Shown: one piece after another, positions 8,519-17,122 of the stretch
Layout: the number at the start of each line of letters is the position of its first letter
How positions within the stretch are numbered: the stretch's first letter is position 1
DNA from: Verrucomicrobiaceae bacterium
Lineage (GTDB): Bacteria > Verrucomicrobiota > Verrucomicrobiia > Verrucomicrobiales > Verrucomicrobiaceae
NCBI GenBank assembly: GCA_947466075.1
Contig: CANIBP010000055.1
Location: 1 to 42,885, forward strand
Direction of reading: 5' to 3'
Length of the DNA: 42,885 nucleotides
Program-made: the position numbers and the translations under genes
Notes under the pieces: model-generated
Seen by the model: only the letters and a program-made list of their open reading frames with translations
What the model was told of the DNA's origin: nothing
Database searches by the model: none

Positions 8519-9244
8519 ATGAAAAGCAAACTGAAACAATGGATAGAGCGGCTATCGGGCTGCCGGATTTATCGCGACACTCTTCCTCATGGAACGGATC
8601 TGTTTAAGGACATGGCACGTGTCGTCCCTCCTGAAACTTGCAGAATCGTTTTCGACATCGGATCCCATCGCGGACAATCGATCGTGGACTACTTGAGCGC
8701 GTTTCCTCATGCGCAGATTCATGGCTTCGAGCCAAGCAATGAATCCTTTCAAGCACTTGAGGATATGTTTCGCTTGGAACCGCGCGTTCAGGTACATCGG
8801 ACAGCCATCTCCAACAATGATGGTGAAGCTGTGCTTTATCTAAAGCCCGCAGACTCCACCCATTCGTTAATTCAAGAGACCAATTCGGTGGGAAGCGAAC
8901 GCGTCAAAATCCTGACACTTGATTCAGTTTGCAGTGCTGGTGATCTTAGGCAGATCGACTTCTGCAAGATCGACACCGAAGGCAATGATCTCAATGTCTT
9001 GAGAGGAGCCACGGAGTTGCTTCGCCACCAACGCATTTCTTTTGTCCAAGTGGAAACATCGACAAGACAGGACGTGACCTACTTTTGCCGATTGCAGGAA
9101 ATCGAGCAGTTCCTAGCAGGCTTCGGTTATGAACTTTTTGGATTCTACGACCAACAGCCTTGCTGGTCGGGGCGCCACAGTCTTTTATATTTTAATGCTG
9201 TTTTCATCAGCAGTGCATTGGTGGGTCCAATGCCTCCGATGTGA
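8519..9244 (+). CDS. FkbM family methyltransferase
   Basis: This is the third FkbM-type enzyme, with 241 residues. The SAM-binding motif is VFDIGSHRGQSIVDYL and the acidic strand is IHGFEPSNESF. The conserved motif FCKIDTEGNDLNVLRGA uses Thr-Glu-Gly in place of the more common Ile-Glu-Gly. The family typically O-methylates sugars or secondary metabolites. The gene ends in a TGA that overlaps the GTG start of the following glycosyltransferase, so the two are probably translated together and may act on the same sugar. Confidence 0.87.
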   Translation: MKSKLKQWIERLSGCRIYRDTLPHGTDLFKDMARVVPPETCRIVFDIGSHRGQSIVDYLSAFPHAQIHGFEPSNESFQALEDMFRLEPRVQVHRTAISNNDGEAVLYLKPADSTHSLIQETNSVGSERVKILTLDSVCSAGDLRQIDFCKIDTEGNDLNVLRGATELLRHQRISFVQVETSTRQDVTYFCRLQEIEQFLAGFGYELFGFYDQQPCWSGRHSLLYFNAVFISSALVGPMPPM

Positions 9245-10404
9245 TAGCACAATCCAAACATAGAATTCCCTTCGCTTTTGTGACTGCACCACGGATTCGA
9301 AAATGCGTCATTCTCATCGACGGACTGAATTCGCCCCATGGCACCGAAATGCTGGCCATGCTGGTGGCCAGTTCGCTTCGGAAACTCGCTTGGGAAGTTA
9401 CGATTCACACCGGTCTTTATACGCGCAAGCGTTCAGCATGGGCTGCGTTGCTCAAAGCACATGGCATTAAAGTTCATCATCCTGGGTTTTGGTTCCTGAA
9501 TCGCTTCTACCTGCCTTACAGGGTGGCGGTGCGGCGGTTTTGGAGTTGGTGCAAGAAACATCAGCCAGATGTGATCTGGTCCCCATCGAATGATATGTTG
9601 ACCTGCCTGGCGCTCAAGGAGCGACCACTTAGTTCAGCGCCGTTCTTTGTTCATGATCCAAGCGAGGCTGCCAATTGCCCGAACTACCCGGACCTTTGGT
9701 ATCAGGTCTGCAATCGCATTAGCGCCCTTTCAGTCCACGGTGAGAAGCAACGCGTGGGCGCAGTCACAGAGTACAATCTCACTTGTCCGGTCGAAGTCAT
9801 CTATCCGGCGAGTTCACGGCCGGTCCAATTTAGCGGCTTGGGTGAAGTGGAAACAAAGATCCGATTTGGGCAGTTCGGACGAATGTTCAGCATGAAGGGC
9901 ACATTGTTTGCCGTCGCCGCGTTCGCTCAAGTACTCTCACGGGGAATCGATGCCCAGCTACATTTCTTCGGGGACGGGCCTTTCCGTGCGGCCACGCAAG
10001 AACTGGCATCCAGTCTTGGCATCCAAGACCGGGTATTCATGCATGGCTCCTACGTCCACACTGACCTAGACCGTCTGGTTTCCACGATCGACGTGGGCAT
10101 CATGCCTTCCATATACGAGGGCTTTGGGCTCGTCATGCTCGAATTGATGTCGAGGGGGCGTCCTGTGATTGCTTCGGATGTCGGGAGCAGCCGGGAGGTC
10201 CTCGAAAAACTGGATGCGGGCCTTGTTGTGCCACGCGCCGACACAGCTGCGCTGGCTGAAGCGATGCACATCATGGCCACCAACCCAGGGCGGCTGAGAG
10301 AGATGGGTGCCAATGCCGAAGCTGCATGGAAAATTCACTTCACTCCTGAAGCCATGACCGAGCGCTACATTTCTTTTTGGAAACACCATGGTGCTAACCT
10401 CTAA
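9241..10404 (+). CDS. Family 4 glycosyltransferase (GT-B fold)
   Basis: This 387-residue protein has a C-terminal GT4 domain. The motif IRFGQFGRMFSMKGT starts the donor-binding half, followed by LHFFGDGPFR, and then the E-x7-E region PSIYEGFGLVMLELMSRG near residues 287-304. The N-terminal acceptor domain is less conserved. It would form a glycosidic bond with retention of configuration at the cytoplasmic membrane. The start is the GTG at 9241, which overlaps the preceding stop. A 286-base gap follows, so this gene may end a transcription unit. Confidence 0.88.
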   Translation: MIAQSKHRIPFAFVTAPRIRKCVILIDGLNSPHGTEMLAMLVASSLRKLAWEVTIHTGLYTRKRSAWAALLKAHGIKVHHPGFWFLNRFYLPYRVAVRRFWSWCKKHQPDVIWSPSNDMLTCLALKERPLSSAPFFVHDPSEAANCPNYPDLWYQVCNRISALSVHGEKQRVGAVTEYNLTCPVEVIYPASSRPVQFSGLGEVETKIRFGQFGRMFSMKGTLFAVAAFAQVLSRGIDAQLHFFGDGPFRAATQELASSLGIQDRVFMHGSYVHTDLDRLVSTIDVGIMPSIYEGFGLVMLELMSRGRPVIASDVGSSREVLEKLDAGLVVPRADTAALAEAMHIMATNPGRLREMGANAEAAWKIHFTPEAMTERYISFWKHHGANL

Positions 10405-10690
10405 GTCGTCCTTTGCTTGGAACAATAACAACGAAGAAGGTGTCACTCTGAAAGCTCACTCAAGCAGCAACCTCCTACGCAAGTTGTATTGCTCATGATT
10501 CTTGAATCGTCGAGTCTAGTTCGCGCTTTATCAGCGTTTCCTGAGTCACCAGAAAAGCGTGTCTGCGGAATGTTGCGTAGCGGCGTAGGGCTATAATTTG
10601 CCCAGCTTCTATCACAAGGCTCACTATGGCTGATCTATTTCATGTCTGTCTAGTGTTAATCGAAAGCATTGGCAGTGCAGATGGAGGCGA
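10405..10690. other. 286-base intergenic gap; possible internal promoter
   Basis: This is the longest non-coding stretch of the glycan locus. I see no open frame with family features and no strong hairpin. A perfect TATAAT occurs at 10592-10597, but no good -35 box lies at the usual 16-18 bases upstream; the nearest candidate, TTGCGT at 10573, is only 13 bases away. It could supply a separate promoter for the MBOAT/SGNH genes. The evidence is weak. Confidence 0.3.
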
Positions 10691-11860
10691 ATGATTTTCA
10701 ACACGTTCAGCTACTTCATGCTATTCCTGTTTCCTGCGGCTGTCGTTTTTCGGCTTGTTCCGCAGACATGGAAAGCATGGGTCATTATTACCTCTGGCGC
10801 TGCTTTTTATGTATTCTTCTCAATCACTGCAGTAGGTGGTTTTTTAGGGGCTGTGTGTTTAGGCTTGTTCTTGTGGGAAGCGGTCTTCTCGCGTTTATAC
10901 CATCCGGCGTCTCGCTGGTGCTGGATTGGAGTCATTCAGGCACTGATCATTCTTGTCGTTTTCAAGTACTGGAACTTTTTCTGCGCCCTGGTTGTCAGTC
11001 CTGATTCGCCCTGGCGTTGGACTGATGCTTTTCTGCCATTGGGCATTTCATTTTTCACCTTTGAATTCATACACTACGCCGTGGATCGGCGTGCGGGGAA
11101 AACCGAGGCCGGAACTTTCAGCGAATATCTCGCTTTTATTCTTTTCTTCCCGACGATGGTCGCCGGGCCGATCAAGCGCTTTCAGGATTTTCTCCCAACG
11201 CTCCGCTCACCATCGACGAAATGGGCTGCAGATTTTGAGCGCGGGACCACACGTATTCTCTGCGGCCTTGTAAAAAAGTTTGCCATCGCCGATGTGCTTA
11301 CTGCGTTCACGATGCACCTGAATTCAACGGACATCAGTGCCGCCCAACGCTGGTTACTGCTTTTGTGGCTTCTGGCGTATGCCCTCCAGATCTATCTCGA
11401 CTTTTCATCCTACTCGGACATTGCCATTGGTTCCGCGCGTCTTTTTGGTTTGAGCGTGAAGGAAAATTTCGACTGGCCATACTTATGCACGAACATCACG
11501 GAGTTCTGGCGCCATTGGCACATTTCATTAACCAAGTGGCTCACTGATTATATCTTTATCCCCCTCGGGGGTTCACGCGTCAGCCAGCCTCGTGTCTATG
11601 CAAATTTGCTGATGACCATGTTCATCAGCGGGTTGTGGCACGGGGCGGGCCTGAATTTTATTGTCTGGGGGCTGTGGCATGGAAGCGGGCTGGTGATCCA
11701 TCGCGCTTGGTCACGTTCTCATTTAAACCCTAGTCCATCCCAGGCGAAGAAATTTGCATCGTGGCTGCTCACAATGACCTTTGTCTGCATCGGTTGGGCA
11801 TTCTTCGTCATGGACCTGCCAACAGTGATGCTTTTCTTTCGCAGGCTTTTTATTCAGTGA
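10691..11860 (+). CDS. MBOAT family membrane O-acyltransferase (AlgI/DltB-like), main part
   Basis: This 389-residue polytopic membrane protein transfers acyl groups, usually acetyl, across the membrane to a polysaccharide partner system. The family motifs are clear: FFPTMVAGPIKRFQDF, LQIYLDFSSYSDIAIG, EFWRHWHISLTKWL and the WHG with the conserved histidine in LWHGAGLNFIVWGLWHG. The protein ends right after VCIGWAFFVMDLP, whereas AlgI-like proteins continue for another 60-100 residues. That missing piece matches the 57-codon frame starting two bases after this stop. The gene is therefore either naturally split or frameshifted near the T-run at 11847-11851. The SGNH-type gene that follows is the expected periplasmic partner. 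Confidence 0.88.
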   Translation: MIFNTFSYFMLFLFPAAVVFRLVPQTWKAWVIITSGAAFYVFFSITAVGGFLGAVCLGLFLWEAVFSRLYHPASRWCWIGVIQALIILVVFKYWNFFCALVVSPDSPWRWTDAFLPLGISFFTFEFIHYAVDRRAGKTEAGTFSEYLAFILFFPTMVAGPIKRFQDFLPTLRSPSTKWAADFERGTTRILCGLVKKFAIADVLTAFTMHLNSTDISAAQRWLLLLWLLAYALQIYLDFSSYSDIAIGSARLFGLSVKENFDWPYLCTNITEFWRHWHISLTKWLTDYIFIPLGGSRVSQPRVYANLLMTMFISGLWHGAGLNFIVWGLWHGSGLVIHRAWSRSHLNPSPSQAKKFASWLLTMTFVCIGWAFFVMDLPTVMLFFRRLFIQ

Positions 11861-11861
11861 C

Positions 11862-12035
11862 ATGACTACGATCATTCAATGGTGTGAATACCTAGGGGGC
11901 GTGACGGATACTCCTCCACGCGGTTTTCCCATGCACATTACTTGGTTGCTTTTTGGTTTCTGGTGGACGCTGTTGACGGCTCTTATCGCAATGTTCTGCG
12001 GACAGTCCTCAAAGTTCATCTACATAGACTTCTAA
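11862..12035 (+). CDS. 57-residue MBOAT C-terminal fragment
   Basis: The small frame starts with ATG at 11862, one base after the MBOAT stop, and encodes one membrane segment (HITWLLFGFWWTLLTALIAM). Its last residues, SSKFIYIDF, closely resemble the FIYFQF-type ending of full AlgI-like acyltransferases. It is therefore best read as the C-terminal part of the MBOAT protein, in the frame one base ahead of the main part. Read upstream without its ATG, the frame gives AGFLFSD before MTTIIQ, so a single-base indel could join the two parts. Whether it is made as a separate small membrane subunit is unknown. Confidence 0.65.
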   Translation: MTTIIQWCEYLGGVTDTPPRGFPMHITWLLFGFWWTLLTALIAMFCGQSSKFIYIDF

Positions 12036-12042
12036 ATTGAAG

Positions 12043-12996
12043 ATGAATATCCGAAATTTGGCAGCAACGTTCGTGATCGCTCTGTTTGGGTTTTTCACAC
12101 TTAATTTGGGTTTGGATTATGGGCTGCGCAACACCGTTCCCCACGTTCTTCAACGCCGTTTATTGAATCGTGTCACCGCCGATGTCGTCGCGATCGGAAA
12201 CTCAGTTATCGCATCTGGTTTTGATGTTGCCGCATTTGACCGCGCTTCGGGAATGCATTCAATCAACGCGGGCCTCGGTGCTGCAGAGTTTGCGCAGCAA
12301 TATGTAGCATGGAAACTGGTGACCAATGAGCGTACTGACATCAAGCAAGTCGTATTTGGGACTTTCGACTACTCGGTCACAAATACGAAACCCACAAAAT
12401 GGACCACGTGGCACTCTAACAACGCTCTCCCATTTTATGCTGATCCGTCGTGGTCCATTCGATATGGCTGTGCCAGCCGGGCTGACGAGGTGGTTTATCT
12501 TCTGGCACGCCGTGTGCCACTTTTTACTGAGCGCGGTGGTCTATGGACAAAGGTTGAGACCCTTCGACGCTACCTTGGAGGCGTTGGTTTTCCTGCCGCG
12601 CAAATCAACCGATTTGGCCGAATTTCAGATTCCAAGCTTCTGCTTGAACAGAATACAGAGGTTTTTGAGCGTCTCGGCCGCTCGATCGTTGAAACTCGAG
12701 TGCCATTAGTAGATCCTGTTGCGGACCTCTTGAAAGAGGCGCAACAAAAAGGCATAGCCAGCTTTATGGTGCTGATGCCCTTGCCGGCCGATCGACGGAG
12801 TTTTTACGCGATGCCAGGATGGAAAGCTTACGTCGTCTATCTGCGCGAACTGCTCTCTCAAACCGGCACTCGTTTAATTGAGGCGACTGAATGGTCGGAT
12901 TCGCGAGAGGACTTTGCCGACTTTGTACATCTATCGGAAATAGGCGCGGCTAAGTTTTCAACTCGACTCAGTGAGGCAATGCAGTGCGCCAAATGA
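12043..12996 (+). CDS. SGNH hydrolase-like O-acetylation partner protein
   Basis: The protein has 317 residues if it starts at the ATG at 12043; a TTG two codons upstream is possible. An N-terminal hydrophobic helix (LAATFVIALFGFFTLNLGL) anchors it in the membrane with the rest outside. The block-I motif VVAIGNSVIASGFD carries the likely nucleophile serine, and block V, DFVHLSEIGAAKFS, carries the Asp-x-x-His pair. Proteins of this type, such as AlgX/AlgJ-like and DHHW-like proteins, work with MBOAT acyltransferases to acetylate exported glycans. It follows the MBOAT C-terminal piece directly, which supports this pairing. Which sugar is modified cannot be seen. Confidence 0.75.
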   Translation: MNIRNLAATFVIALFGFFTLNLGLDYGLRNTVPHVLQRRLLNRVTADVVAIGNSVIASGFDVAAFDRASGMHSINAGLGAAEFAQQYVAWKLVTNERTDIKQVVFGTFDYSVTNTKPTKWTTWHSNNALPFYADPSWSIRYGCASRADEVVYLLARRVPLFTERGGLWTKVETLRRYLGGVGFPAAQINRFGRISDSKLLLEQNTEVFERLGRSIVETRVPLVDPVADLLKEAQQKGIASFMVLMPLPADRRSFYAMPGWKAYVVYLRELLSQTGTRLIEATEWSDSREDFADFVHLSEIGAAKFSTRLSEAMQCAK

Positions 12997-13119
12997 GTGA
13001 TCTGGCAGTCGTAACAATTCATGAGACCAGTTCACTTCCTCAACCAACCAGCATGAGTTGTCGCTGATTTGTCCCGTGCATCATGACGATGCTCGTGAAG
13101 ACATGTCTAATATTACTCA

Positions 13120-14652
13120 ATGGTAACATCTGATCCATTACGCCGGGTGCGCTTGCATGGCTATTCACCCTGGACGCCGGAACGTTTGGCGAGCCACGCC
13201 AGTGCCGGCCGCGATCTGGCAGAACTACCGGGTGATTTTGTGGTGACATGGGAGGAGCAGAAGGAGGGGAGCATGGTGCAGTGCCTGGCCTCTTCCGCCC
13301 TTTCGGCATTGCCCTATTTCCATGCACTTTCCGCCGATGGGCAATCATGGCACCATGGTGCCTCCGTGTTTGACTGTGTCAGAAGTGCTGGACGCTCATG
13401 GACATGGAATGATTCCGCCGTGATGAGCGTGGCGCTTCTCGGGCATACGGTAGGTGAGGAGACGTTGGATGATAACGTGATGCGTGTGCCTCCTTTGACG
13501 CAAATGCGTTTCAGCCAAGGGAAGCTCAAGACTGATTCCTCTGCATTCTGGCGGTGCCGTCCCTCAGGCAATACTGAGTCAAACCCAGTGGGGGCGATGA
13601 TCACCACTTTGAAAGAGGTGATGCAGGAAATGAGTGCAGGGCGCGAAACCTGCGTTTCCTTGAGTGCGGGATATGACAGTCGCCTGCTGCTTGCGACGCT
13701 ATTGAAACTGGGTCACCGCCCCGACCTAGCAACGATGGGATCACGCGATTCCACGGATGTTGTGGTGGCGTCCAAAATTGCGGCGGATTCAGGGTTGCCG
13801 CATCGGCGCGTGGATCTTGAACCGCAAGATTACCTGCGCCATGCACGGGAAATCGTGTCATTGACCGGCGGCAGCAAAACGGCCGACCACTGGCACACCT
13901 ATCTGCTTGCGAAGGCCGCGGGTTTCTCCGGCAAGGCGATTCACTGGGCCGGTTCCAACGGCGAATTTATGCGCAGCTATTACTTCGACAAAGGGATTCT
14001 GGCCGGGGTTTCCAAGTGGCTGCCCTGGCCGCTCGCAGTCTGGTTCATGAGTTTGAAAAACAGTCCTGCCCGGCGGCTGCCTGTTCCTGAAGCCAGGGGC
14101 ATCCTAGCCAGCCGTCCTCTCGCTCGTTCAGTGCTGCGGGGCCTAGCCCGTCATTTGAAGCACAAGCGTGGCTGGCTCAACAGCCTCGATCAATTCTATG
14201 CCACGCAGAGAGTTCGGCATTTCATCGGCAACGGCCTGGCCCTTTACAGCGGCTTCAACACCACGTGTTCTCCATTTCTGGATCAGCGCTTCTTACGTGC
14301 CGCCAGCAGCCTGCCAAGACATTGGAAGCTAAACTCGCGAATGCACCGGGCGCTGATCAAGAGTCTGGAACCTCGTCTGCTTGATTTCCCGGTAGCGGAG
14401 GATGGCATCAGCATGAAACATCTGGAGCGTTCCGCATATTGGATGCGTTCTCCTGCGGTCAAAGGCTACAGTGTCTTCAAGGCTGTTTTTACACAGGGAG
14501 ATGGACGTGACATTCTCGCTGACAGCCCACATTTGGACCGCTTCCTCAACAGGGAAGCCCGCCTTTGGGTTGTCGATCAAGGTAAAGGCGGTATCGCCGG
14601 AACTCTATTATCGTTGCACTATGCAGCGGCATTGGCGGCAGGTTCGGCCTGA
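13120..14652 (+). CDS. Asparagine synthetase-like protein without glutaminase cysteine
   Basis: This 510-residue protein has the C-terminal ATP-pyrophosphatase domain of asparagine synthetases, with a variant P-loop LSAGYDSRLLLATLL (Ser182, Asp186, Ser187). The variant reads SAGYDS instead of SGGxDS. The first 165 residues keep traces of a class II glutaminase (ELPGDFVVTW), but the essential N-terminal Cys2 is absent. An in-frame stop at 13108 rules out an upstream extension. Such proteins in glycan loci may form amides on uronic acids or activate carboxylates with free ammonia. The reaction here is not known. It stands 123 bases after the SGNH gene. Confidence 0.75.
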   Translation: MVTSDPLRRVRLHGYSPWTPERLASHASAGRDLAELPGDFVVTWEEQKEGSMVQCLASSALSALPYFHALSADGQSWHHGASVFDCVRSAGRSWTWNDSAVMSVALLGHTVGEETLDDNVMRVPPLTQMRFSQGKLKTDSSAFWRCRPSGNTESNPVGAMITTLKEVMQEMSAGRETCVSLSAGYDSRLLLATLLKLGHRPDLATMGSRDSTDVVVASKIAADSGLPHRRVDLEPQDYLRHAREIVSLTGGSKTADHWHTYLLAKAAGFSGKAIHWAGSNGEFMRSYYFDKGILAGVSKWLPWPLAVWFMSLKNSPARRLPVPEARGILASRPLARSVLRGLARHLKHKRGWLNSLDQFYATQRVRHFIGNGLALYSGFNTTCSPFLDQRFLRAASSLPRHWKLNSRMHRALIKSLEPRLLDFPVAEDGISMKHLERSAYWMRSPAVKGYSVFKAVFTQGDGRDILADSPHLDRFLNREARLWVVDQGKGGIAGTLLSLHYAAALAAGSA

Positions 14653-14692
14653 CGGTTCAACCGACTGTAGGCTGTAGATAAGACCCCATTAG

Positions 14693-17122
14693 ATGAGCGC
14701 CTCCCAGCGAATCGCCTACTTTCTTACCCATCCCATCCAGTATCAGTCGCCGCTGATACGTGCGTTGCGTGAGGGCGGGGTGGATGTGCAGGTGGTCTAT
14801 GGGCCGATGGCGGTGGACTGGGCAGGGCACGATGAAGAACTGGGGCGTGATCAACCTTGGGACATTCCGCTGCTGGATGGGTATCCTTTTCAGATCCTGG
14901 AGTCGCCGTTCTGGTTTGGCCCGGCAGGCTTTTTGTGTCTGCGTTCGCGCATCAAACAACTGCTTGATGAAATGCGGCCGGCTGCGGTCTGGGTGCATGG
15001 CTGGGGAGATGTTTATTCGGTGGCTGCTTGGAACGCGGCCTGGCAGCTCGGTATTCCTGTGCTGCTGCGTGGTGAGTCACACCTGAAGTGCCTCAAGGGT
15101 GGTTTCGTCCGCCGCTGGCTGCACCGGCAGATTTTGACCAACTGCTTCGGTACGGTCTCCCGCTTTCTGGCGATCGGTTCGGCCAACCGGGCGTTTTATC
15201 TGTCCTACGGGGTTCCCGAGGAGAAGATCGTGGAGATGCCCTATGCCGTGGACAATGCGAGGTTCTCACGCACGGACGCGGCGATGCCAAGGGAAGTTCA
15301 GGAGTGGCGGGAGCGGCTGGGCATTGGCGCGACAGACTTGGTCATGGGTTTTTTTGGCAAGTTGAAGAAAGAGAAGCGGCCAGATCTGGCCATCCGCGCC
15401 GTGGCAGAGGTTGCCGCCGAACTTCCTGCTCACCAGCGGCCTTGGTTGATCTTGGTGGGAGACGGCCCGCTGCGCAGCCGCATGGAGAAACTGGCCCGGA
15501 AACTCTATCCCGAGCGCACCCGCTTTCTGGGCTTTCAAAACCAGTCGCACCTGCCTGCTCTCTACCGCTTGGTCGATCTGCTGCTGCTGCCCTCGGACTT
15601 CGAGCCCTGGGGCTTGGTGGTCAATGAAGCCATGTGCGCGGGCCGTCCGGCGGTGGTGAGTGATCGTGTTGGGTCGGCTGCTGATCTAGTGGCTGGCACG
15701 GGGCGGGTGGTCAAAAGCGGCTCCGTCGAGAGTCTGGTGAAAGCGCTGGCACCGCTGGTCCAGGACCGTGGTTTTCTTGAGGAGTCCGGCCAGCGAGCGG
15801 CGCAACGCATCAGGACGTGGTCGTTTCACGAAGACGCCGTTGGTTTGAAATCGGCGCTGGAAGATTTGCCAGCGGTGGAACTGCTCCCCCGTGCGGATGC
15901 ATTACGAACGGGGGTGGTGCTTGCCTATCTGGGTGTGCATCAGGTGTTTCAGATGGGGGCCGCCGCCGCCGAGGCTGGCAGGCTGGAACATTTTTACTGC
16001 TCGCTCATCCGCTTTCCCGGACGCTGGGGAGAGCTTTTCGCACGCTGGCTGTTCGTTCCCTCTGCCATGCCATTGGGGGCCGAGGTGTTGCCGCCGGAAC
16101 GTGTCAGCGAGAGGCCGTTGCCGCTGCTGGCCCAGCGCGTGGCGGAGCGTTGCGTAGCACCGCGCAAGGTCAGCCCGCTTTGGACCAACCGTTGGTTTGC
16201 CAGCCAGGTGGCTGGACAACTTCGCCACCACCCGCTGGCGGGAATCGTGGTCGGCGCCGAGACTTGCGCTTTTGAACTGTTCATGGCCGCCAAAAAGCTT
16301 GGCATGCGCTGTGTCATGGATTGCCATGGCATTCCGACCGGCTTCCTGCAGGAGGGCATCGAACGTGCGGCAGGCGAATTCGGGTTACGGGCTCCTCCCA
16401 TGCTCGACAGTCCGGCGATGGCTGAACGCAAGCATCTGGAGCGTGAACTGGCGGATGTGTTGGTGCTGTGTTCCGAACTGCAACGAGAAATCTACCTTGC
16501 CGAAGGGTTGCCGGCAGAGCGGTTGCGGGTGGTGCCGCTGTGGGTGGATACGAATTTCTGGCACCCGACAGCAGAGCGGAAACAGCCGACATCAGACCGA
16601 CCACTAAGAGTTCTGCACGCTGGTGCGGTGTCATTGACGAAGGGTATCCCTTACCTATTGGAAGCCTTGGATCAGGTGGAAGGGGCCGGTGTGGAGACGA
16701 CTTTCGTGGGTCCCTTGGAAGCGGATATGAAACCTTTCCTCAAGAAACTGAAATCCCAGGTGCGTTGTCTGGCCTACTGCCCGCGACCGCAGTTGCGGGA
16801 GCTTTACTGGAGCCATGATGTGCTGGTGATGTCCTCGCTCGGGGATAGCTTCGGTTTTGTGGCGGTGGAGGCCATGGCCTGCGGCCTGCCCGTGATCGTC
16901 ACGGACCGCTGCGGCGCGCCAGTGCCTGATCCCGCGTGGCGTGTGCCGGCCTTTTCATCCTCCGCCATCGCGGTACGGCTCAATCATTATCGCAACCAGC
17001 CAGACCTCTGCCTTGAGGATGGCCGCACGGCCTGCGCGTTTGCCGCACGCTGGACCAGCCAACGCTACCGTGACTCGATCCGCCAGATTTATGAGGAACT
17101 GATTCCCAGCCTTGCCGCATGA
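14693..17122 (+). CDS. Two-domain fusion of family 4 glycosyltransferases
   Basis: This 809-residue protein contains two complete GT-B units in tandem. The first, about residues 1-390, starts with RIAYFLTHPIQYQSPLIRAL and has FFGKLKKEKRPDLAIRA, LILVGDGPLR and the E-x7-E motif EPWGLVVNEAMCAG near residue 303. The second, about 400-809, has RVLHAGAVSLTKGIPYLLEA and DSFGFVAVEAMACGLPVIV near 716, ending with TDRCGAP. Each unit should add one sugar, so the protein may make two consecutive linkages. It overlaps the next gene by four bases. The donors are unknown. Confidence 0.9.
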   Translation: MSASQRIAYFLTHPIQYQSPLIRALREGGVDVQVVYGPMAVDWAGHDEELGRDQPWDIPLLDGYPFQILESPFWFGPAGFLCLRSRIKQLLDEMRPAAVWVHGWGDVYSVAAWNAAWQLGIPVLLRGESHLKCLKGGFVRRWLHRQILTNCFGTVSRFLAIGSANRAFYLSYGVPEEKIVEMPYAVDNARFSRTDAAMPREVQEWRERLGIGATDLVMGFFGKLKKEKRPDLAIRAVAEVAAELPAHQRPWLILVGDGPLRSRMEKLARKLYPERTRFLGFQNQSHLPALYRLVDLLLLPSDFEPWGLVVNEAMCAGRPAVVSDRVGSAADLVAGTGRVVKSGSVESLVKALAPLVQDRGFLEESGQRAAQRIRTWSFHEDAVGLKSALEDLPAVELLPRADALRTGVVLAYLGVHQVFQMGAAAAEAGRLEHFYCSLIRFPGRWGELFARWLFVPSAMPLGAEVLPPERVSERPLPLLAQRVAERCVAPRKVSPLWTNRWFASQVAGQLRHHPLAGIVVGAETCAFELFMAAKKLGMRCVMDCHGIPTGFLQEGIERAAGEFGLRAPPMLDSPAMAERKHLERELADVLVLCSELQREIYLAEGLPAERLRVVPLWVDTNFWHPTAERKQPTSDRPLRVLHAGAVSLTKGIPYLLEALDQVEGAGVETTFVGPLEADMKPFLKKLKSQVRCLAYCPRPQLRELYWSHDVLVMSSLGDSFGFVAVEAMACGLPVIVTDRCGAPVPDPAWRVPAFSSSAIAVRLNHYRNQPDLCLEDGRTACAFAARWTSQRYRDSIRQIYEELIPSLAA

